This document shows positions 20,269-23,805 of a stretch of DNA of 23,805 nucleotides, one piece after another. The DNA comes from a virus, in IMG/VR virus record IMGVR_UViG_3300028925_007473, positions 1 to 23,805 of that record; one strand, given 5' to 3'. Every line of letters begins with the position of its first letter. The stretch's first letter is position 1. Below the pieces are notes generated by a model. The model was not told where the DNA came from. It ran no database searches and saw only the letters and a list, made by a program, of their open reading frames with translations. Position numbers and translations under genes: made by a program.

Positions 20269-20448
20269 ATGGATGAGGATTTATTTTTTGACTACGACAA
20301 GACGCTAAGCGATGAGAGAAATTTCACGCAATGGTTTATGATGAACTGCTCTGAGCGGGCTGAGTTTGGCGAGCAGGTCTACACGCAGGAGGAAGGGTTG
20401 AAAGTTTTCAAGCAGCTATTTTTTAGCAGGAGTTCGGATGGCGGGTAG
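20269..20448 (+). CDS. Small acidic protein before terminase small subunit
   Basis: The start is ATG 20269 (MDEDLFFDYDKTL), with a GTG codon immediately before it and GGGAGAG as ribosome site. The product has 59 residues, with SDERNFTQWFMMNCSERAEF and a C-terminal helix (EEGLKVFKQLFF). I recognise no domain. It overlaps the terminase gene by 11 bases, so the two are probably translated together after the control region at 20001-20268. Acidic small proteins beside terminase genes are common but have no single function. Confidence 0.65.
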   Translation: MDEDLFFDYDKTLSDERNFTQWFMMNCSERAEFGEQVYTQEEGLKVFKQLFFSRSSDGG

Positions 20449-20950
20449 ACCGAAGAAGGACAAACCTAAACTTATGGCCGTGCCAGAGACCTTTGACAAG
20501 GATGATGAGTTTGGGATAACTGCTATGCAAGCGAGCTTCGTCTGGCATTACACCGAAGGTGCGTGTGGCCAGACAGTCGCCGCCAGAAACGCTGGCTTCG
20601 AGTTCCCAAGCAGCGCTGCCAACAAGATGCTCAACGGAACTGCTTTCCCGAAGGTTACTCGCGCCGTGCGTGTGCGCCAGGACGAGCTGGCTGAGAAGTA
20701 CGCCATCACGCCGCAGAAGACCGGAACAATGCTCTGGAATATTGCTGAGACAGCATTCGGAGCCGGCCACTACAACGCCAGCGTCAGCGCAATCAAGGAG
20801 CTGAACCAGCTGGCCGGGCTGTCGGTCAACCGATCGCAGAACATCAACATCAATGCAGACCTCAATACCATGAGCAAGGACGACATTAAGGACCGGCTCT
20901 CGAAGCTTCTACGGGCTGAAGAGACTGAACCATCCGACAAAGATTTCTAG
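20438..20950 (+). CDS. terS: Terminase small subunit
   Basis: A 170-residue protein with a good ribosome site (AGGAG). The N-terminus is basic (AGRPKKDKPKL), then a helix-turn-helix region 'TAMQASFVWHYTEGACGQ', 'TVAARNAGFEFPSSAANKML' with a Pro-x-x-Val-T-x-A following, matching small-terminase DNA-recognition domains (Terminase_2-like). The middle is helical ('LAEKYAITPQKTGTMLWNIA', 'YNASVSAIKELNQLAGL'), typical for oligomerisation, and the C-terminus is charged (KDDIKDRLSKLLRAEE). It should bind the packaging site and load the large subunit. The large subunit is not adjacent; a 383-base gap and a nuclease follow instead, which is unusual. The packaging site may lie in or beside this gene. 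Confidence 0.83.
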   Translation: MAGRPKKDKPKLMAVPETFDKDDEFGITAMQASFVWHYTEGACGQTVAARNAGFEFPSSAANKMLNGTAFPKVTRAVRVRQDELAEKYAITPQKTGTMLWNIAETAFGAGHYNASVSAIKELNQLAGLSVNRSQNININADLNTMSKDDIKDRLSKLLRAEETEPSDKDF

Positions 20951-21333
20951 GGAACAGAACCAGTCACGGGCCCGTCTCCCGATCCGAGCCCCAAAATTCC
21001 AAACAATTCAAAATCCTCGCAACCATTTGATATTGCTAGAGTTATTGGCAGTTCGCCCAAAATACCAATCGTGTCCGCTCTGCCCATTGGGGTCACTGCT
21101 AAAAGTTGCAAGTATGTATACACTGCACCCTAGCGGCAGAAAGTGTTTGTATATCAATAGCTTACGATAGGGGTCCCTTGAGATCCGTTTTTTCCTGTGG
21201 TTTTTCTTTTATTTTTTTGCGGGCCCCCCGACAAATAGAAATCGGCGGTGGGTGTATAGCTATAGCTGGGTTCACCGCATAGAGTAACCAAAATTCTGTA
21301 CCGCCCTTCAGATTCTCCGTATACTGCTTTTCC
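20951..21333. other. 383-base non-coding region with operator-like and hairpin elements
   Basis: No gene is supported. The stretch holds ACGGGCCCGT (20966-20975), TGCAAGTATGTATA (21107-21120) similar to elements near 20018 and 23712, a second TTTGTATA (21146-21153), a T-rich tract (21188-21218), CCCCCCGA...TCGGCGGTGGG (21225-21251), TATAGCTATA (21255-21264), and the 6-base stem GCGGTG/CACCGC (21245-21250/21273-21278) enclosing the latter. It also has TATACT at 21320-21325, only eight bases before the next ATG, which might give a leaderless transcript. It may be a packaging, replication or control region. Confidence 0.5.
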
Positions 21334-21762
21334 ATGTCAGCATTGAGCCGCACCAAGGGCGCCACATTTGAAAGGACCGTCGTAAAAAAAATTAATAATT
21401 TTTTTGAGATCGAGGGTATTGATTTCAGCTGCAAGCGCAACCTGGACCAATATCAGATTGCGAACCTCACAGACATTGATATCCCGTTTCACTCTGTTGA
21501 GTGCAAGCACTACAAGGATGGCTGGGCTTACAAGCCGGAATGGCTGAAGCAGACGATTGAATCTGCTGGAGAAAAAATTCCCATTCTGATTTTTCGGTAC
21601 AACCGAAAGCCAATACAGGTTTGTATCCCCATGCACGCCATAAATCCCGAATGGGAGGTAGACCCCCATTTAAATTGTGTCATTTCCTTAGACCAGTGGT
21701 TCGAGGTGCTGAGGCGCAATTGGGATGTCTATCGTTGCAAATATAGTTCAAGAATTTCATAA
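21334..21762 (+). CDS. PD-(D/E)XK nuclease, Holliday-junction-resolvase-like
   Basis: A 142-residue protein with a compact nuclease core: E13 in 'KGATFERTVVKKIN', D47/D49 in 'NLTDIDIPFHSVECKHY' and E56-x-K58 in that same segment (VECK), i.e. the E...D...E-x-K set. This resembles phage resolvase or restriction-like nucleases that cut branched DNA before packaging. A conserved helix 'WLKQTIESAGEKIPILIF' and 'RYNRKPIQVCI' follow. No ribosome site is clear at ATG 21334. The next gene starts 38 bases before its stop. The match to a specific resolvase family is not certain; a phage-type endonuclease is safe. Confidence 0.8.
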   Translation: MSALSRTKGATFERTVVKKINNFFEIEGIDFSCKRNLDQYQIANLTDIDIPFHSVECKHYKDGWAYKPEWLKQTIESAGEKIPILIFRYNRKPIQVCIPMHAINPEWEVDPHLNCVISLDQWFEVLRRNWDVYRCKYSSRIS

Positions 21763-23488
21763 TATAAATATGACTGAGATAAAAGACGGTTCTGTAGATA
21801 ACATCGATATATTTGAAGAAGGTATGCCGTCTAACTTGCAGAAATTTGCTGACGGTGGTCCCGTAGACAGAGTAAAAGACTTCTTTGCCAGACAGATGGA
21901 GCGCAAAATAGAGCGAGACAGGATGATGGCTGAAGCACAACGTGCGGCCATAGAAGAATACGCTCCGTCTGCTGGTCAACTAGCAAACTTTGGCGGCATG
22001 TTATTGCCAGGCATGGGCATCTACGACGCTAAGAAAGGTTGGCCATCTATGCCTGATAAAGACCAGCCGCTTTCAGAGTCTTACTCCGGCGAAAATTCCC
22101 GAAATCTGCCTGAAAATTTAGAGCGTGGAGGCTGGGGAGGTTATTTTGATGCCTTGATGCAAGGATTAGGGGTCGCTGGAGATTCAATTTACGGCATACC
22201 CGTAGCGGGTGCTGTGTTAGGCCCTACATTCGGCACTGCTTTTAAAGCTGCTGGCGCTGTGGGCAAGCTGATTAAGAGGGGTATAGGCAGCTTACCATTC
22301 AGTACAGGAGATTTAAAAAAAATCTTTATTGATCAGCATCCGCCAGTTGGATCAATTGACCCAAATACTGGAAACCAAGTAACCGAGAGATTGATACAGT
22401 CAAGAGCAGACAAGTTAGAAAAAAACCTTAAAAAACCAGCAGTAAGACGTAGGGAAGAGGCAAGAGCTGCAAATCAAATAGAAGATTTAATACCTCAAGA
22501 AAGAAATATACTGGATCCAAACGATCTGTATGGCCATAGCTTAGTGCCCGTGGCTGGTGATCGATCGGGCATAGGAACCCTTACAGACATCAAGGGCGTA
22601 CCGTTAAGCTTTCCTGTACAAGTACAAGGCGGTCCGGGATATCCCCAATTCATGGGAGAAGGAAAGGGCTGGGCTTCCATGCAAGGTGCAGCACACCAAA
22701 AGCAAATGAATTTTATTAGAGCTGAAGGTGAGACGGGCATGCCCGCGCTTGGTGTCTATACAGCTATGGGGCGTGAAGGAATTAATTTTTCTACTCCTGT
22801 AGCTTTGGCTATGGTTGGCCAGCTCGATTTTTTAAAAATACCAAAAAAACATATTTCTTCATTTAATGCTTCATTAAGGAGAGGCACGAAAGGGAATCCT
22901 GGCATTAAAGATTTTGTTGGTTTAGACAGCCCGGACCTTGTGTCACAGTTGCTTGGAAATATTCCAAGCAATGTCAGTTCTGGCAATATAAGAAAAGCCG
23001 TAGTTGAAGAAATGCAAAAAGCTAGATGGCAAAATTTAGGATTCCCTCTTTACGAAGATGTGCTTGAAACAGTAATCAATCCACAATTAAGGATTTCTAG
23101 AGGTCCACCAGGAACTTTGAATCCTGCGGAAACAGGATACACAATATTCAGGGCTGACCCGGCCAAGCAAACTTTTACAGATCCTTATCATCTGAGTTAT
23201 GACACAGTAATACCCGGTGACTACCTTGGTGGATTAACAGGTAGAGGCGCTCCCCCAGAGTTATTGTTTCCGCAAAACTTTGCCCGCATGCAAGAAAAAC
23301 TAAATGTTGCTGGCCGACCGCTAACAAGACAACAGCAGTTGGGGTCTTTGGCTATGGAACCTATGGTAGAACCAGTAACTGACAATTTGATTGAAAACTT
23401 GGCTAAGTATTTAAACAGAACCCAAGGCACAAAATACGCTCACGGTGGCGGAGTCAACAGTGCAGGTATTGGGCGGTTAAGCCGCTAA
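21725..23488 (+). CDS. Putative virion-associated protein with KFADGG motif
   Basis: A 587-residue protein. Early on it has 'LQKFADGGPVDRVKDFF', and it ends 'YAHGGGVNSAGIGRLSR', a pattern common in marine phage virion proteins. After 'FGGMLLPGMGIYDAKK' and 'YFDALMQGLGVAGDS' comes a small hydrophobic part (IPVAGAVLGPTFGTAFKAAG). Residues about 265-325 show 'DLYGHSLVPVAGDRSGIG', 'LTDIKGVPLSFPVQVQGGPG' and 'GWASMQGAAHQKQMN', which recalls a domain of phage 'polyvalent' proteins injected with the genome. No catalytic site is recognised. It starts inside the nuclease gene (ATG 21725; a second in-frame ATG at 21770 is possible). It is AT-richer than the nuclease and terminase genes. Function: probably carried in the virion or delivered into the host; inference only. 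Confidence 0.6.
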   Translation: MSIVANIVQEFHNINMTEIKDGSVDNIDIFEEGMPSNLQKFADGGPVDRVKDFFARQMERKIERDRMMAEAQRAAIEEYAPSAGQLANFGGMLLPGMGIYDAKKGWPSMPDKDQPLSESYSGENSRNLPENLERGGWGGYFDALMQGLGVAGDSIYGIPVAGAVLGPTFGTAFKAAGAVGKLIKRGIGSLPFSTGDLKKIFIDQHPPVGSIDPNTGNQVTERLIQSRADKLEKNLKKPAVRRREEARAANQIEDLIPQERNILDPNDLYGHSLVPVAGDRSGIGTLTDIKGVPLSFPVQVQGGPGYPQFMGEGKGWASMQGAAHQKQMNFIRAEGETGMPALGVYTAMGREGINFSTPVALAMVGQLDFLKIPKKHISSFNASLRRGTKGNPGIKDFVGLDSPDLVSQLLGNIPSNVSSGNIRKAVVEEMQKARWQNLGFPLYEDVLETVINPQLRISRGPPGTLNPAETGYTIFRADPAKQTFTDPYHLSYDTVIPGDYLGGLTGRGAPPELLFPQNFARMQEKLNVAGRPLTRQQQLGSLAMEPMVEPVTDNLIENLAKYLNRTQGTKYAHGGGVNSAGIGRLSR

Positions 23489-23616
23489 CTTTCTTCATAC
23501 TGGTCTTCCTCGGCTTGCGTCGGGCCTCCCAAAAGACCCACCAATCTCTCGATCAACCCAATAAGCTCCAGGTCATCTTGGTTGTTTGTATCAATTTCTA
23601 TGGTTATTTTAGCCAT
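23485..23616 (-). CDS. Tiny acidic protein (43 residues), - strand
   Basis: From the ATG at 23616 the frame reads MAKITIEIDTNNQDDLELIG, then LIERLVGLLGGPTQAEEDQ and YEES. A purine-rich GAGGATGGAG just upstream works as a ribosome site; another ATG lies three codons earlier. It has a beta-strand start (AKITIEIDT) and a helix (DLELIGLIERLVGLLG), a fold pattern seen in small phage regulators and inhibitors, but no family is recognised. Its stop overlaps the end of the large upstream gene by four bases. The amphipathic pattern and ribosome site make it more than a chance frame. Confidence 0.6.
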   Translation of the reverse strand: MAKITIEIDTNNQDDLELIGLIERLVGLLGGPTQAEEDQYEES

Positions 23617-23711
23617 GCGCTCCATCCTCAAAATTTAATGGCTTATATACAGCCTATTGCAATATTACGCGACCAGTCGTTGCGAAGGTAAAAAAGTGCG
23701 CACCCCGTATG

Positions 23712-23748
23712 TACACAAACTTGCACATAACGACACGATGGGTATAAT
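23712..23748 (+). promoter_or_regulatory. Promoter D with shared element
   Basis: TTGCAC (23721-23726), a 16-base spacer and TATAAT (23743-23748) make a near-consensus sigma70 promoter. The spacer contains AACGACACGAT (23729-23739), identical to promoter A. The -35 overlaps the operator-like sequence at 23712-23728 (reverse of ATGTGCAAGTTTGTGTA). It drives the gene starting at 23781. Confidence 0.82.
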
Positions 23749-23780
23749 CAACTTCCTTGATAACGGCATTGGAGAAGGTA

Positions 23781-23805
23781 ATGGAAGAGTCTAAAAAATC
23801 GTGCA
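23781..23805 (+). CDS. Start of an unidentified gene (cut by window edge)
   Basis: ATG at 23781 follows GGAGAAGG and lies 33 bases after the -10 of promoter D. Only MEESKKSC is visible, so the product cannot be named. The strong promoter and ribosome site make it a real early-type gene. Confidence 0.6.

Noticed and set aside
20966-20975. ACGGGCCCGT as terminator for terS
   Set aside because: It is a perfect short palindrome but has no loop and no T-run after it.
20951-21333. tRNA or other structured RNA gene in the gap after terS
   Set aside because: No cloverleaf, T-loop (GTTCRA) or CCA arrangement was found; only simple inverted repeats are present.
1-23805. Integrase, attachment sites, insertion sequences or terminal repeats
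   Set aside because: No recombinase-like protein, no direct repeat pair flanking a module and no matching window ends were seen, so neither lysogeny nor transposition is supported here.

Overview
The window is a piece of a tailed double-stranded DNA phage genome, or a prophage or metagenomic phage contig. Evidence is a small terminase subunit, a holin plus M15 endolysin cassette, large Gly/Gln/Ala-rich virion-type proteins, a primase-helicase, an SSB-like protein, a RecE-type exonuclease, a PD-(D/E)XK resolvase-like nuclease, tight start/stop overlaps and short intergenic gaps. No ribosomal, tRNA, integrase, transposase or core metabolic gene was found. The style (DUF3310, SSB with acidic tail, VirE-type helicase, 'KFADGG' virion proteins, curli export genes) fits phages of marine Gram-negative bacteria. 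An outer membrane is implied by CsgG and CsgF. The exact host cannot be read from the sequence.

Layout. (1) 2-4548, AT-rich, + strand: the 3' end of csgF, csgG, a curlin-like fibre subunit, a FecR-domain protein and a CHASE2/class III nucleotide cyclase, all overlapping. (2) 4545-5687, same strand and coupled to block 1: two small phage proteins, a three-helix holin and an M15 peptidase endolysin. (3) 5736-13389: three large proteins, probably virion or DNA-ejection proteins; the first has a prion-like Gly/Gln/Tyr N-terminus, 22-residue repeats and a Pro/Ala linker. (4) 13366-13800, - strand: a small unknown protein and a ribbon-helix-helix regulator, divergent from a 2OG-Fe(II) oxygenase (13863-14576). 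(5) 14593-15387, + strand: a promoter and three small early-type genes, ending at a bidirectional terminator. (6) 17529-15400, - strand: SSB-like protein, DUF3310 protein, a 45-residue stub of a C5-cytosine DNA methyltransferase, RecE-type exonuclease and a small protein. (7) 17635-20000, + strand: primase-helicase and a small protein. (8) 20001-23488: an AT-rich palindromic region, a small gene, terminase small subunit, a 383-base non-coding region, a PD-(D/E)XK nuclease and a 587-residue protein. (9) 23485-23805: a tiny - strand gene, a promoter matching the one in block 5, and the first codons of another gene.

How the genes may work together. Blocks 6-8 are a replication, recombination and packaging set, probably controlled by shared TGCA-containing operators and a repeated promoter element (AACGACACGAT). 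Block 3 builds or loads the virion. Blocks 1-2 are the unusual part: a curli-type outer-membrane export route with its own fibre protein, plus a periplasmic FecR protein and a membrane cyclase with a periplasmic sensor, in one coupled run with the lysis genes. This suggests expression at the envelope late in infection, to change the host surface, signal export state through a cyclic nucleotide, or help open the outer membrane. The gene identities are read from the sequence; the joint function is inference.
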